Below, one piece after another: positions 14,285-27,603 of a DNA stretch of 64,000 nucleotides. Numbering within the stretch: the first letter of the stretch is position 1; the number at the start of each line of letters is the position of its first letter. Position numbers and translations under genes: made by a program. The notes beneath the pieces were generated by a model. The model searched no databases. It was not told the DNA's origin and saw only the letters and a program-made list of their open reading frames with translations. The stretch covers positions 21,085,725 through 21,149,724 of the forward strand of contig NC_052515.1 of assembly GCF_014356525.2 (NCBI RefSeq). Direction: 5' to 3'. Origin of the DNA: Nilaparvata lugens. Its lineage: Eukaryota > Arthropoda > Insecta > Hemiptera > Delphacidae.

Positions 14285-14800
14285 ACGTTATTTTCACAGT
14301 CACACGCGTTACAACTTCACCGCAGAACTGTTAACGGCTAGCTTTCCAACTAGCAACTGACCGACCGGTCTTGGCTTGCTGTGTCGTCCAAAGCACGTAG
14401 CGTTTTCTGCCAATCGCAGTTAGCGTTTCTGACATCTCCATGGCAACGGTGACGTCGCGACCTTGAAACAAGGCTAACCCGGTTGCCATGCCAACCGATG
14501 GTTTCGCGGCCGCTGATTGGTCAATTCCTGTCGTCACGTGACAGGCCACATTAGCGCGCCACAGACGGCCGTTTCCTTTCCACCTGAAGCTCAATTCTAT
14601 TTCGATGATAATGTTTTTGTCGTCTGTTGCGTATCATTTGACGCGTCTCTCTCTTCTTCAGACACAACTCTCTCTTCGACTGGACTGTCCGGAAGAGAAC
14701 TTTCTTCCAGTCGCGTCCCGGCAATCGCGTGCATATCTCAAATTTCCCGGGTTTTTTTGGGCGGGAGTTGCGAGCCACCCCTTCCGATCTTGACCTAGTC
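14285..14800. promoter_or_regulatory. CpG-rich promoter-like block
   Basis: Base composition rises sharply to GC- and CpG-rich inside AT-rich surroundings. Visible motifs are an X-box-like ATCTCCATGGCAAC (about 14436-14449), a CRE-like TGACGTC just after it, CACGTG (about 14536), and CCAAT boxes on both strands. Such a block would fit a promoter and first exon of a host gene, in either direction. The frames here in both strands overlap each other and none is recognisable, so I call no gene. Confidence 0.4.
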
Positions 14801-15440
14801 AAGCGTTGTGATGGGGTGAGTCTGTAGGCACAGCAGACTCACCCATTCAAGTGGCTTCCAGAAATCCCCGAAATTTCGTTATTTATTTTGGGGCTGGGGT
14901 GCAACTCACCCCAACACGATCATGACCTAGTCAACGATTTTGAGGGGGTGAGGCTGTTTTCTGAGCTGCTATCCCTCTACAGATAAAAGCTGACTTGACG
15001 AGAGAAATTAGAGAGCAAGTTTGGATGTCTCATTTTTTGGTTGAAGACATGTTTCATTACAATCTAGTCAAGAACTCTGATAGGGTGAAACTTATTTCGA
15101 TTTGAATTTAGGATTATCTAAGGAAATCTCAATGACAGCAAAGAGGAAAATGATCTGGAGGAGGAAAAGCAAGTTTCGTTCCAAGATGAGGTTGAAATCA
15201 AGTTTAATTAGAATCTAGTCATGAATTTTGATGGGGTGCAGCTTATTTCGATTCCGAATGAGGGGTATTTCAGGGAATAGGTTGTGCCAAAATTCAATGA
15301 CAGAAGAAGAGAATGACTGAAGAGAGAGGAGGAAAAGCAAGTCTTGTTTCAAGTTTTGATCGAAATCATGTTTAATCAGAATCTAGTCAAGGATTATGAT
15401 AGGTTGGAGCTTATTTCGATTCAGATTCAGGGTTATTTAT
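14801..15440 (+). repeat. Degenerate ~160-bp tandem repeat
   Basis: Units share 'aatctagtcaagaattttgatggggtg', 'gcttatttcgatt', 'caatgacag' and 'gaggaggaaaagcaagttt' blocks. The array appears to resume at 16725-16865, so the sequence between is likely inserted. Confidence 0.6.
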
Positions 15441-16309
15441 TTATTAGTGATACATATAATATAGAAAGGCTGAGAGACAAATTATTACAGTACGAGCCTC
15501 AATGACATATCTGATAGCAGAACCGTAGAATAAAAAAAGGAAACAAATCAAATTTAATAAATACAGTACCGCGCTTCAATATCCACAATTATTTATTGTA
15601 ACTATAATAATAATTATACTAATAAGATTAGAAGAGACAGTACTTGGGTTAGATTCAAAAAGGGATATAGTATAAAAAAAAATAAAAAAGAGGATAAAAA
15701 GTTGAAAATAGAAAAAGAGTTAGTAGAGCTCAAAAATAATAATTTGAAATAATGATTTATTTATCATAAAAATTCATCAAAATACAATCTTTGTAATAAT
15801 ACAATACATAAATAGTAACTATTGAAAATTAATTATTTGATTCAATTTAATCATCAATTGAACAGTATAATTTTTCACTAGATTTTTGAATGTACAGAAG
15901 TATAGTAGCAGTCATAGAAAGGGGTCAAGAGATGGGTTTAGTCTATTGTACAATCTCATTATTCTATTCAGATAGAAATTGAAATAGTGAGCGGTTCTGA
16001 CAAACAGTATCCGAAATAAAAATAATATGAATATCGAGTGACCTAGCTGGCTCAGGTCTGGTGTCAGAGTTTTCAGGTCGCAACTGATCAATGACCTGTG
16101 ACATGACCAGCATAACAACTGCTTTTTGGGCAGCCGGGACCGACCACTTAACGTGTCCATCCGAAACACGAGAGTGGCCTGAGATCTCTGAAATAGCATA
16201 ATAAGTCTTGGTCTCTTGCATGGAAAATGGAAATTCAACAAATTAATGGAATCTGGCATGAATACATTAATATGGGTCACACATTAACTTTTCCAGGGAA
16301 AATGCTAAA
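15441..16309. other. AT-rich DNA interrupting a tandem repeat, no gene seen
   Basis: The stretch holds A-rich and purine-rich sequence with no gene recognised. Two overlapping minus-strand frames around 15912-16280 have no supportable content. Confidence 0.4.
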
Positions 16310-16718
16310 CCATAGAGGAAATACAGCATAAGAAGATATCCCATGGTACACATAATTTATGTTCAAAATTTCAAGCCAATTTTTTGTTAACTCAAGCTGA
16401 TTACTGTCTATTATGTTTACTTAACCATATTTGGACTATTATCAAAATTAGGGAGAGAAAAAGTTTCCAGTTTATCCTGTTGATTCTCACCCAATCATCA
16501 ATTTGATATTGTGATTGTGAAATTAAATAAATAAATGAATTATTACTGTGTTGTTGGGGTTAGAGTTTAAGAACGGCACAGTATGAGAGACTACTACCAG
16601 CGTCACATAGTTTCAAGAAAAATATTTACTAGAATTATCGGCTAGAGTTAACACTGAAATTCGGGACATAAACCCCCTGTACAATGGGATATCTTCTTAT
16701 GCTATCTTTTCTCTATGG
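16310..16718. mobile_element. MITE with ~35-bp terminal inverted repeats
   Basis: CCATAGAGGAAATACAGCAT followed by AAGAAGATATCCCA at the left is inverted as TGGGATATCTTCTTATGC...CTCTATGG at the right. Length is 409 bp with no coding frame. It sits just before the resumed tandem repeat at 16725. A possible relative lies at 62283-62360. Confidence 0.7.
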
Positions 16719-17910
16719 CTGAACTAGAACTCAATAACAGAAAAGCGAATGAACTGAAGAGAGAGGAGGAAAAGCAACTTTCGTTTTAAGTTGTGGTTGA
16801 AATCATGTTTAATTATAATATAATCGAGAATTTTAAAGGGGTGTTTAGTTTTATCTCAGGAAAGATGTCGAGCCAAAAATAAATTACATCCAAAATATTT
16901 TCATGTTGTAGAAATGTTGGAAAGTGATGCTTAATTGCTTATTATTCATGATTTTCTGCAAAATGAAGTTCTGATAACAAAGTTTGGTCTTACTTTCTCT
17001 TAAACTCTCCTTCACAGTCACTCAATTTGATTTTGGACGCAAAACAGGTGAGTGTCTTCACAGGGGAAATAGAACAACAAGAACTGAGGATTATTGGGAA
17101 GTGAGAAAATATTGATGAGAGAAGTTAGAACTTTTAAGAGGATTTTCATTGCTATGGATGGATAATTGTTCAATACTTTTGATAGAATGAGAGTGGCTGT
17201 TTTATATGAAGAAGCAATTAAACATTAGAAAGAGATAGATAGATAGACAGTAAGAGAGAAAGAGAGAGAGAGAGATTTGATTATTAATTGAGCTGGAGAC
17301 AGAGAGAGAAGGAGAGAGAAAGAGAGAGAGTGTGATCGATTTTATACGTATTCGAGGAGGAGAAATAGAGAGAAAAGGGGGAAGAAGACTAATGAAGCAT
17401 GTAACTTTCCTGCTAAGATCAAGACGTAGTCACGGGTATCTTTAACTTCAAGAAGATCTATATAATCTACAAACCCTTCAGACGCATATATCATACTGTT
17501 CATTTTGATGACGGAGGTTTGGGTTTCATCATCCCCGTCATCATAACCTACCGCATCTTAATCATCCCTCATTCATTTTTTTATATTAGATAGATGCAGT
17601 GCAAAAATATCCAACAAATATTGTCGCGCAACTGCTTCAATCCTCAATTTTCTATTCTCCAGTGTTCAAATTTCATATCCAAATCATACCATATCTAATC
17701 TTCTGCGTATAGCCTATAACCTAGATAAGAGAGCCTTTCAATTACACTCTTCATTGAACAATTATCAAAGACTCGTTCAGATTTTCCAACTGCTTGTTAT
17801 GATTACCACACGATCTACAAAAAATTTGTTTTTCCACTTGAAAAATAGGAATATTAGTGTTTTCTTGTATGTAGAGCATTAGAGTTTTCCAACTTATTCA
17901 TGATAGTAAT
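16719..17910. other. Tandem-repeat remnant, GA-rich tract and non-coding DNA
   Basis: The first 150 bp continue the degenerate tandem repeat seen at 14801-15440. A GA-rich stretch occupies about 17225-17390. No gene is seen. Confidence 0.5.
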
Positions 17911-18118
17911 TATTATTAAACGAAAATCCAAATTAAATGCTGTAATTCACCCCGAAGACTTCTACTACTGCAAATATTGACAACAGGGTAGACAGCTAGA
18001 TGGAAATTCGATGAGCGCTACTATTCAAAAATTATTTGTCAGCCCGAGAACCGAACCCAGTACCTCCTAATTGCCGGTCAGGAATGCTTTTCCTTACACC
18101 AAACTGTCAATCTCTGGA
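17911..18118 (-). mobile_element. tRNA-derived SINE
   Basis: Read on the minus strand, the head has box-A-like TTTGGTGTAAGG and box-B-like GGGTTCGGTTCTC about 50 bases later, as expected for an internal RNA polymerase III promoter. The body ends in an AAT/TAA-rich tail. A second copy of body plus tail, without the tRNA-like head, lies at 18218-18358. Confidence 0.6.
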
Positions 18119-18217
18119 TAGCAGCACTCATTTTATTTTATACGAAGCCATAGCGGCTAACCAGTCTACAGATTGAAATTACTGAGATATTGCAATTATT
18201 CAAATGCTAATGAATAA

Positions 18218-18358
18218 ATAATCATTATTAAATGAAAATCCAAATTAAAGGCTGTAATTCACCCCGAAGACTTCTGCTACTGCAAATATTGACAACAGGG
18301 TAAACAGCTAGTTGGAAATTCGATATTTTTTCTTTTTAAAAATTATTTGTCAGCACGG
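18218..18358 (-). repeat. Headless SINE body copy
   Basis: Near-identical to the body of the SINE at 17911-18118 (shared CTGTAATTCACCCCGAAGAC and CAAATATTGACAACAGGGTA) but lacking the tRNA-like head, consistent with 5' truncation or local duplication. Confidence 0.6.
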
Positions 18359-20444
18359 GAATATGCATGTAATGAATATATTGCAGTGCTGTGGATTTCG
18401 AGAGGTAATCTATATTCTATCAAGGGGGGAAATCGAATGAGCATCTCTTATACTGTATAAATAGTCAACTAAGCTATTTGTATAGTAATAATGAGAAACT
18501 ATGTGGATATTTGGTGGAAACTATCATGTTGAGACAGATTTTAATTTTTTGTATATCCAGCTTTTTACTTCAGCTCAAACTATAAACCACTTATTTCTTG
18601 TTGTTAATGTTAATCACAACATTTATCACTATTTGCAACAATCAATGTTGATGGAAACATTCTATGTTGACGATAAATTGTTGACTCTAATGATCATGTC
18701 AATGTTGTTGGAATAGGAAATCGACGAGAGAATAAGACGAAAATGAAAAAGAGAGTAAACAAGAAGTAAGGCATTATTTGTCCAGGGATTAGATCAATGC
18801 TGCGAAAATTTTATTCGACATAGTTGACTGGACTAACAGATTCAGACATTGTCAACGAAAATTCCAATGAATAATTTGGGCATCCAGCATAATTTGGTTT
18901 CATGAAGATTAGATACTATACTAACATTTCTGAGCGTCGCTGCTGAATTTTTTCATCTGTTTGCGGATTTGAAAACATCTTGAGGAAATTTTTCATTCAT
19001 CATTTGCCGCAAAATGAACTGATCTAACGGTGACGGATTTACTGTAAAAGGAAAATCGAAGAAGGAAAATTTTCTGTGGTAAGTTGAAGGACTTGAACTG
19101 GAAAAACTGTTGAAAGGCATCAGTGGTTTTATACTTTATCAAATCTGTGATTCAGATATTATCTTTTTTCGGATCTTGAAATCTTTATCGTCTCCTATAT
19201 CTATTTTTTAATCGAGAAGTAAGGTGGAATACACGTACTTACTGTCAATCGAAAAATAATTTCTTTCTCAATTGGACGGAACAAGAAAATCCGGTGATAA
19301 AAATCGACCATAACTTGAACTATAACCAAAATTTGATTACTTGAGGGCCGTAATTGTACAGGATTTTTAAAGGTTTTCAAGCCAAGAACGCTTTTATGAA
19401 CCAATCAAAACGATTCTTACAGCTCTGAAGTTGAGCTTCTCAGTTCAACGACTCTAATTGGTTCCTGATACTAAATAACTGATACTACTAATTGCTTGTT
19501 GGGAACTAAAGCCTGTCACGTTAAGAACGTTTCAAAAAAATTATAATAAAAACGACCCTCAATAGTTCAGTTAAGTTTTATAATCGAATCAACTCAATAT
19601 TATATTCCAGTAAGGTTCTGTGCAGTTAAATATCCAATCAAAAATAGTTTTCTCTCAACTTATTAATGGGGAATAGCAGGAAGATTTTCGCGGTTGACGT
19701 GTATTTAAAAAAAACGGTAATATATTCAATTGATTTTCCCATATTGTTTGAAATTTTACAGAATATCAGAATAAGGAAACAAATGGGGAAGAATTATTTA
19801 TGTATTATATAGGGAATGAAGAGTGAAAGTAAATAATATCATCTTAGAAGATAAGAGAAGCACTACAGAATTCGGAGAGATATCTCATATCAAATTGAGA
19901 TGTTGGCGTTCAGATAATCACGCAAGATTTTCATGAGATAAGAAGATTGAATTGAAACAGTTCACAGTATATGTCTTAGTTTTCCTTACTAACATCCGTG
20001 TCCTATTCCAGCCGGAATAGTTTTCCTAAATATTCGTTTGTTTTTAATTTTATCTACTACTATTATTGTGTTTTCCTCCACCCACTATCTTAAATCTTAC
20101 TTTACCTATCGAGAACAAATGAACAGAAAATGTTCATATTTACTACAGAAGCTCAGCAGCTGGGGTGTAATAATGTTGTGTTAGAAGGAATTTGAAATAA
20201 CGCCAAAGATACGCCAAAAATTAGCGGTTTTTTGCGTTTTCTCAGTTCTTTCATCAAGTAATAGACAGAAAATTCTCCACATCATTCCTATCTCTAATTT
20301 TAAAGGCTAGACTGGAGTACAATAATTCTCATAATATCCTAACGAAGTTTTCCACCCTGCACTAAATAATTGAAATTAATCGGTGATTGAATCGAACGAG
20401 GAGGTACTTTGACTTTGTGATGGAATGAAGCATGCTTAAATGAA
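18359..20444. other. AT-rich non-coding DNA, no gene seen
   Basis: No gene or clear repeat is recognised. A frame at 18501-18716 has no conserved feature. Confidence 0.5.
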
Positions 20445-20575
20445 AAATGCAGGCGAGCGAAGCGAGCCCGCTGATCCCATTTTTGGACGATCTAGTCGAG
20501 GGTCCAGGGGGCGGAGCTCCCTGGCTAGACTGTTATGGCGAGCGAAGCGAGCCTGACGGCTAGTAACATAGTTTA
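20445..20575. repeat. GCGAGCGAAGCGAGC repeat fragment
   Basis: Two copies of GCGAGCGAAGCGAGCC flank a GC-rich core with GAGGGTCCAGGGGGCGGAGC. It looks like the end of a dispersed repeat. Confidence 0.5.
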
Positions 20576-21792
20576 ACAGTAAGCAAATTTCTATAAGAAT
20601 AATTCTTGATATTATACTAGATAGATTGATTATCTTTTAAAAGAGTTATACTGCAACACCATTGTTTTGGAATAATATTGATACATACCTCATCATACCT
20701 GAACATATCGATAAATAACATATCCCAGAATAGGAAATCTAGTTTTTGTCATTAGTTATTCGTCATTGCTGGTTCTATTACACATTAATTTACATCTCAC
20801 AGTTGAAAAAATTGATGTAACTTATCTAATCATCAAGAGATAATTACATAGATTGTCATGATTACGTCAAATAATACTCTAGATTAACTTGAATGTAGTA
20901 CAAGGTAACCAATGGCTCTTGTAGAACAGAAATGGGAATAAGTATCGCAAATGAGGGTGTTTTATCAATACCTATTGCTCGTAATTGAAAATAATATTTT
21001 CATATCTGTCACTCATCAGGACAAACCACACACACACACTCTCTCTCTCTCTCTGTCTCCTTCTCTCTATCATTATGATTCTCTTTCTAGAGCTTTATCA
21101 TATTGTTCTCAATTTTATTTATATCTTTGTTATGCCATTTATATTTCTATTTTACTTATTCCCTATTCAATTCGTTCCTTCTTGTTATCTTCATGTTTAT
21201 TGCCTTGCACTTCTTTTTTTATCAGTTCCGTCTTGTAATATTCTGAGAATTTCAACCTCTCTCACTTCTTCTTACATTTTTAATACTAGCTTCTTCTCTG
21301 TTATTCCTAGTATTTTATCCACTTTTCTTCTGATTTTATAGTCAATGCCCTTCTGCTTCATTTCTTTAGACCTTCGACTTTTCAAACAATTCTTCAATAT
21401 TCGATATTATTTTCAATTTTTATATTTTTCTTGTCATTCTCTTATCCTTTATCTTTCATATATTTGAGTCTTATTGATCACATTCTTTTACACCTGCTCT
21501 CTCTTATTTACATGCTCACGATTCTTACAATCTTTTCATCCCTTCAATAAGTATGTCTCACTTTTAATGTAAAACCTTTTTTGTTTTAATACTCATCTCT
21601 CAAATTTTCCTCATCATCTTCCTTTTCCTCTCCTAATTTCTCGATTTTCCTCTTCTTTTTAACAATAAGTCAATCTTCCTATTTCTGTTCTTTCCATGTG
21701 AATAGTTTTCAAAACATACCTTTCACTCACTCTTCTACATAACATAACCTAAAATTTGTCTTTCTTATCAATCTCAATACCACACTTTTTCG

Positions 21793-21798
<6 letters not shown>
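20576..21798. other. Non-coding DNA, increasingly pyrimidine-rich
   Basis: From about 21030 onward the plus strand is strongly C/T-rich with CT runs. Overlapping frames at 20951-21341 reflect this composition; no gene is supported. Confidence 0.5.
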
Positions 21799-21835
<37 letters not shown>

Positions 21836-22092
21836 GTGTGTTGATGAAAAGGATATTCTATTATTTTGTTTTCCAATGATCAGTAATTGTTGAAACTCCG
21901 CCGATTCATGTAATTACATTACAGTATTTTATCATCGAAATTTATAATGCATTCCATCTTCTTCACAATCAATATTTCCCCATATTTTTAGTGAAATTTA
22001 TTGAGTAATAATTGGCTAAATCGTTATAATTGTGAATTGGTGTATAAGCCAGTGTATTTTAACTTACATGCATAAATGAATTCCTAAATCCT
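21799..22092 (+). repeat. Interspersed ~260-bp repeat C with (CT)n head, copy 1
   Basis: A (CT)n run is followed by TGTGTTGATGAAAAGGATAT and ends in a 'ggtgtataagccagtgtattttaacttacatgcataaat' region. A second direct copy lies at 22328-22590 and an inverted copy at 27604-27850. Confidence 0.65.
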
Positions 22093-22327
22093 TTCCTTCT
22101 CATCAACCCTTCTGCACTCGACTTTATACTCTCAATAATATTATCCACTCTTATCAATACATCTGTCTCTTACTCTCAATCTTTTTTCTCTCTCTCATAT
22201 CCTCTACTCCCCAATTTATTGCTCTGTCCTCCAGCTCTACCATCTCCCCTATTCTCTCAATTATTCTCTCTTCCCTCTGTATCCAACACTCACACGCTTT
22301 ATTTCTCTCTTTCTCTCTCTCCCCCCG
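22093..22327 (+). repeat. Pyrimidine-rich spacer
   Basis: C/T-rich sequence with CTCTC runs between two copies of repeat C. No gene is seen. Confidence 0.5.
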
Positions 22328-22590
22328 GTCGTGTGTTGATAGGAAGGATATTATTTTATATACTTTTCAGAGAATCGACAATGATGATTTGTTAAAACTC
22401 AACCGATTTATGAAGTTACTTTACAATTTTATATTATCGTTCTAATTGCATTTAATCTTTATTCTCATTGTTTAATTTTTTATACTTTGTAAAATTCGTT
22501 GAATAATTAATTGGCATTACCATCATTTAATGTAAATCAGTGTATATGCCAGTAAAAATTGTAACATACCTAAATAAATAACTCTAATCT
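22328..22590 (+). repeat. Interspersed repeat C, copy 2
   Basis: It shares the GTCGTGTGTTGAT start, an 'agaatcgacaatgatgatttgttaaaactcaaccgattta' core and the 'gtgtatatgccagt' end with 21831-22092 and, inverted, 27604-27850. Confidence 0.65.
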
Positions 22591-23582
22591 AATATCTTCA
22601 TCTATCTCTCGCTTTCATACACAAACACACGCAGACATCATCTACTCTCCCAGTCCTCCAGCTCTACCCTCGCCCCTACTATATCCATTATCCACTCTTA
22701 TCAACATTCCTGTCTCTCACTCTCACACTCTTCATTTCTTTCTCTCTCTCACTTCCTCTCTCTTTTTCTAATATTATTCAATACCCTAGTCATCCATCCT
22801 CCAGGTATACCCTCTCCCCTGTTCTCTCAATCATCAATTCTTATCATCTCAATTACTTGTGTGTTCAACTCACAAATCATTTCCCCCACTTGCATTCATC
22901 AATTAGCCGGCTTTTTCCCACCATTCCGGTGATAACAGTCCTGTCGACCAATGGCGTGGCTGCATTTCTGGTCAGGTCATACGCGACTGTAAAAGCGTGT
23001 CCTCAATTTGAATATTTGCTGCAATTTTTTACGAATTTTTTTCCAACGCGGGAAGGGATATTGCCCGCCCACCGAAGTTTGCCTTGGAGTCGCTTCATCC
23101 TTGTTATTATAGCCAGATTCACGTTAAACCGACAGCATTCCTTATAACTACCCATTCTAAGAGAGAATGCTACTACAGTGCTGTAATCACATTTCAGCAA
23201 AAATAATCGAGGCAGAAATTATACATGGCGTGAATTGATTACTGAAAAAAACCTTATGCAGGTCAAATATGCCAGGGCTGAAGCTGTTATGACTATTAGT
23301 TTGAAGGTGGAAAATGATTAGTCATCTATTTACATTATTTTTTATCGATTTATAATTAATGTTTATAAAAATGTGGTGTTCACAATTGAGGCCCAAGTAT
23401 CTATCAAAGAATATTATTGATTCACAATAATTGTTATTATGTATGTTATTATGATTTTATATTATTATATGTTATTATATATTATGATTTTGTAAAGGAA
23501 AAACAGATTCAGACCAAAACTGTTCCTTTCCAATTTTAGAAAAAGGAATTGTCGAAATACTTGGTTATGTTTCCACTCTTAA
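22591..23582. other. Pyrimidine-rich then mixed DNA, no gene seen
   Basis: The C/T-rich stretch continues to about 22860. A more GC-balanced block follows at 22880-23160, with overlapping frames on both strands, none recognisable. Confidence 0.4.
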
Positions 23583-23902
23583 AGGTGCATTTTCGTTTGT
23601 GCGTAAACTTCCGCAGGCGACGGCGACAAGCATTGTTGACATTCATTTTGTCCAAATTTCAAGTGTGCTAAAACAGCTGATCAAGTAACTTTCCATTATT
23701 TGTCTCTATTATTAAAGAATTGAACATGTCTAATAATATCAACATATTGAAATTTACAGTAAAAGTATAAGCTCAACCTGCCCCATTAAAACATAATAGA
23801 ACATAATCTTTTAGGTTATGTAGACAGATTAAATCCACCCAATCTGAGATTCTCTCCCTGTCGTGGTCGACAAAGGCATTTACGCTCAAACGAAAACCCA
23901 GC
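23583..23902. mobile_element. MITE with inverted ends (TTTTCGTTTGTGCGTAAAC)
   Basis: The left end TTTTCGTTTGTGCGTAAAC is inverted at the right as ATTTACGCTCAAACGAAAA, and GGCGACGGCGACAA has a weaker inverted partner near 23862. Length is about 320 bp with no coding frame. Confidence 0.6.
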
Positions 23903-26140
23903 TCTACTATTTATTTCCAATTTCAACCATTAGGGTCTTGATGTTATAAGAACTGATGTTATACTGGTAATGTTGAAGGTGGAGGAGGTTAAAATGAATA
24001 TATATCTCTATAATTTGTAATAATTTATTATTGTTCTACAAAGGAATATGCAGTTATATTCACTAGAGCTCAGGTATCTGAATAGAATATAAATTTAGTA
24101 TGTAATCTATAGAAATTATGTATTGTAATATATCTTGAAGGTTGAATGGAAGCGACTTGATTTTATTTATTTATTACATTTCCAACGGTATACACCAATT
24201 TCAAAAGAATACAATAGTAACAAGATCAACAAAAATAACAAGACAAATATAAATAAAAAATATGAGATACATAAAATAGAGTCAAATAAGTAACTAATCA
24301 AATCAGAAGTATAACAACTAATAACAGTAATATGAAATAAAATGTACAAATATGCATTAGAAACTATCAGCGCAAATTCAATGACTTGAAGCAATTGCAA
24401 ACAAAATATTTTTAGCAATAACAAAGGAAACACAGTAATTCAATAGGAACAAGCGCAACAATAGAATAATAATTATAACAATAACACAATAACACTAACA
24501 CTATAACCAAACACAGCCAACTAATACAAATGATAACAAAATAAGAAAAAATACAAAAAAGCAATGAAACAAGCAAATGGAAAGAAATACAATGAAAGCA
24601 GCCAGAGAACAAGCCCTTGATACATTTTAGCTCTGCAAAATAGAAAAGCTATAGACCCAGCTGTAAAACCGCTCTCTTGAAAGCCATAGCAGCTAACAAA
24701 AGCCATAGATTTTGTTAAACTTCTGATTTATTAGAACAATTTGAGATACCAGTTTCCGTTTTTACATCATCATCAGAATCTAGTAAGCTGGAAGCTGAAA
24801 CATTGAGCTCTACCAACAAACAAAACTAATATTTAAAAAATTTGAGCTGCATAAATTACCAAAAACCCAAACTTCTACCTCAAATTGTTTGAGGTTCACT
24901 GTTAAATCAGTGGTTTGACCATATCAAGTTGTTTACATTCCATAATATGAATATTTACCACAACATCACATTCACAACAATAATCTTGAAGCTTCATAAG
25001 TTGATAGTTGTTGTCATTAATCAATAATCTAAATTCACATTCATTTTTCTTGTTCTACAATATTGCTGTTCATTATCTCTACAAGCTGTTTACAATGTCA
25101 TCACCTCAGACGATTTTCAGTTTCTGTTTTATTCCTGCAGAAGTTTTTAGAATATTCGGATATTTGTATCCCGATTCTTTTATTCCATGTTCTGGATTTT
25201 TATTGTGTGATTTGTTTTTTGATAAATTTTAAAATTCATTACATTACTCAACTACATTAAATTGGGTGACAAGTTGAGTTTTTAGTTAGAAAACGGAAAA
25301 AAGTCCCCTTCTTTCGAAATTGAGTTAGTGAAAAAGTAGGCTTATACGATGTAGCCTGTATACGAGTAGAAGGATAAAGCAATTATAATCTATAGATTGT
25401 TCGATTAAAATCTTTTCAAGAACACACAATATTCAATCACAAAAAAAATAATTTCCTTCACATTAAACAATATAATTTCTAACTCTAAAAGTCCACAAAT
25501 TCGGCTACTTCCAATCAAATCGCAAACCAATTTATCTTGGAATACATTTTTCATATATTCATCTCTGAATATAATCCTGTTATCATGACGCCAATACACA
25601 AGTTTTTTCTGCATAGATTAATAATTCTACTCCACGTGTTGGAAATCACAAAAATTCATGGCCTCTCATTGGGTCACAAAAATACTTGTTTAAGACTTTT
25701 TAATTTATGGTTTTCCATACTTGTTTTGATTAACTACAACAACTTTGTCAACAATGTTGACGTGTGGAGTTGTTGTCCCAATTCTGATTTGTTGTTGTTG
25801 TACTTATTTTGAAGTCGTAGAATCACAGTAGCCTACTGCTGAGCATTATGCAATTATGTAATATACATTATATGTATAAAATTAGTAGGTAAAGTGAAGT
25901 TGCAATATATAAAATTGAGATTCAGATAAACTCTCCTCTTTTGAGCATTGCCCATTAATTACATCAACGGTTCCTATTTAATTAATACTGACAGAATGCA
26001 GTGAATCTCATCATATGCAGTATAGTGGGAAGTATCTTGTTTATATGAGGTTAAAAAAAGATATAAATCTTGTAAGACAACTATATAGGTATATGGGTTC
26101 AGTTGTAGCAATAGGATGTTGGATATTGATATATCTATGT
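23903..26140. other. AT-rich non-coding DNA, no gene seen
   Basis: Hydrophobic minus-strand frames at 24167-24706 overlap each other and follow from A/T-rich triplets; they lack any supportable domain. No gene is called. Confidence 0.45.
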
Positions 26141-26431
26141 AGTCACCAGGTAGTCTATATCGTGTTCATATAGGTACAGAAAGGAATACAGTATGTGGGT
26201 AATCAGGGGTGTAAATAATTATGTATTCTGAATCAAGGTATATAGTTTGATGTAGAGAGAGAGGGTAGGGGCTATTATGTATGTTTTGTGTAAGATGGTT
26301 TAAATATGTATAAGGGTAGATACAGTATGTAGGCAGTTGAGTTTAGATATAGGTATAGTTTCCAGTATAAGAAGCACCTGGTAACCTCTATCTGATACTC
26401 GTGTTTGATATAGATAAAAGGGTTATCTTGT

Positions 26432-26467
<36 letters not shown>

Positions 26468-26600
26468 TAATATCAAGTGCAGATACATTATGTAGGAAGT
26501 TGGGGTGCAGATATACTAACTAATTCAGGTATATAGGTATAGTGGTACAGTGTCCACTTTGAAAGCACCTGGTCACCGTGTTTTTATTTGATACAGGAAC
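26141..26600 (+). repeat. Degenerate tandem repeat with (AT)n core
   Basis: Units share 'cagtatgtaggcagttg', 'tataggtatagt' and 'agcacctggtaacc' phrases at about 26315-26385 and again at 26485-26578. A pure (AT)n microsatellite occupies about 26436-26462. Confidence 0.55.
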
Positions 26601-27590
26601 ACCGCCGACAAAGATGTTGAATAGCAAGTGGAAGAAGAAGAAGGATAAGTAGAGAAGAGAGAGAAAGGAAGAGTAATGGTGAGGGAAGTCGGTGGGAGGA
26701 GAGTGGAAGGAGGAAATAGAGAATAGGAAGAGGTAGAGAGGATGGTGGAGGTAGAGAAGGAGAGAGAGAGGATGATAGAGTAGTGCTGAGAAGAAAAAGG
26801 GGTGGAAGGAAAAGGTTGAGTGGTAGGTGGGGGGAGGATTGGAGGAGGAAAAAGAGGGGAAGAGTGAAAGGAAGGTTATGAGAGGGAAGGATTGGAAGAG
26901 AGACGTAGTATAGGAAGTGATGAAGATGAACAAAGAGGAAATAACAGGTAGTGGTAAGGGAAGGAGTTGGGAGTAGAGGTAGTATGACATGTAATAGCAA
27001 GAAAGAGATGAAGAGGGAAAAATAGGGGAGAAGAGAAAAGCTTGACTTTGGAAGGTGAAGTTGAGAAAAAATGAGTAGCAAAAAGATTAGACAAACCCTG
27101 TTAAATAAAAAAGTGAAGGGAAAATTGAGGTGAAAAAGGGAATTAAGGCAATGCCTTCTGTGTAAGCAGGAGAAATTATGTGGAATGAGTATAGGAATGA
27201 ACCTACAAATTGGAATAAGCGAACAGGTGTTGCAAAAAAATTGGTTCCATAAAAATGACGAAGAAAATATGAAAGAATCAAGAATAGCATGATAACTCAT
27301 GTGGGAGTATAATTGAGGGAATATTGATGCCAGTTGTATAGAAAGAGAAATAGAGTTGGAGCAAAATTGTGAGAAATAGGAGTAGAAGAGAACATTAGAA
27401 GGAAAAATAGAATATTACGTTTGAAAAGAGATGGATGTGGTGAACAAGAAGAAAATTGAGAATCATGGAAGAGACAACGATGATGACTGAGGATGAGAAG
27501 CTGAGTGAATAAAACGAGAAGAAAAGAATGAACAGAAAATATCAAGTAGACGGAGAAGATTGCCCTTTGAAAGAACAAAAAAGACTTCGA
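26601..27590 (+). repeat. Long purine-rich tract
   Basis: The plus strand is almost all A and G for about 1 kb. The minus strand yields overlapping Ser/Leu/Phe/Pro-rich frames up to 238 codons in different phases. This comes from composition and there is no sign of a gene. Confidence 0.75.
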
Positions 27591-27603
27591 CGAAAGAGAT
27601 TAG

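Noticed and set aside
14331..14802. Overlapping frames on both strands in the CpG-rich block
   Set aside because: GC-rich DNA has fewer stops; the frames conflict and none has a recognisable motif.
24167..24706. Hydrophobic minus-strand frames resembling membrane proteins
   Set aside because: Three frames overlap in the same A-rich sequence; the hydrophobicity follows from AT-rich codons.
26520..27578. Long minus-strand frames (up to 238 codons) rich in Ser, Leu, Phe and Pro
   Set aside because: They overlap in several phases and mirror a purine-rich tract; there is no motif or splice context.
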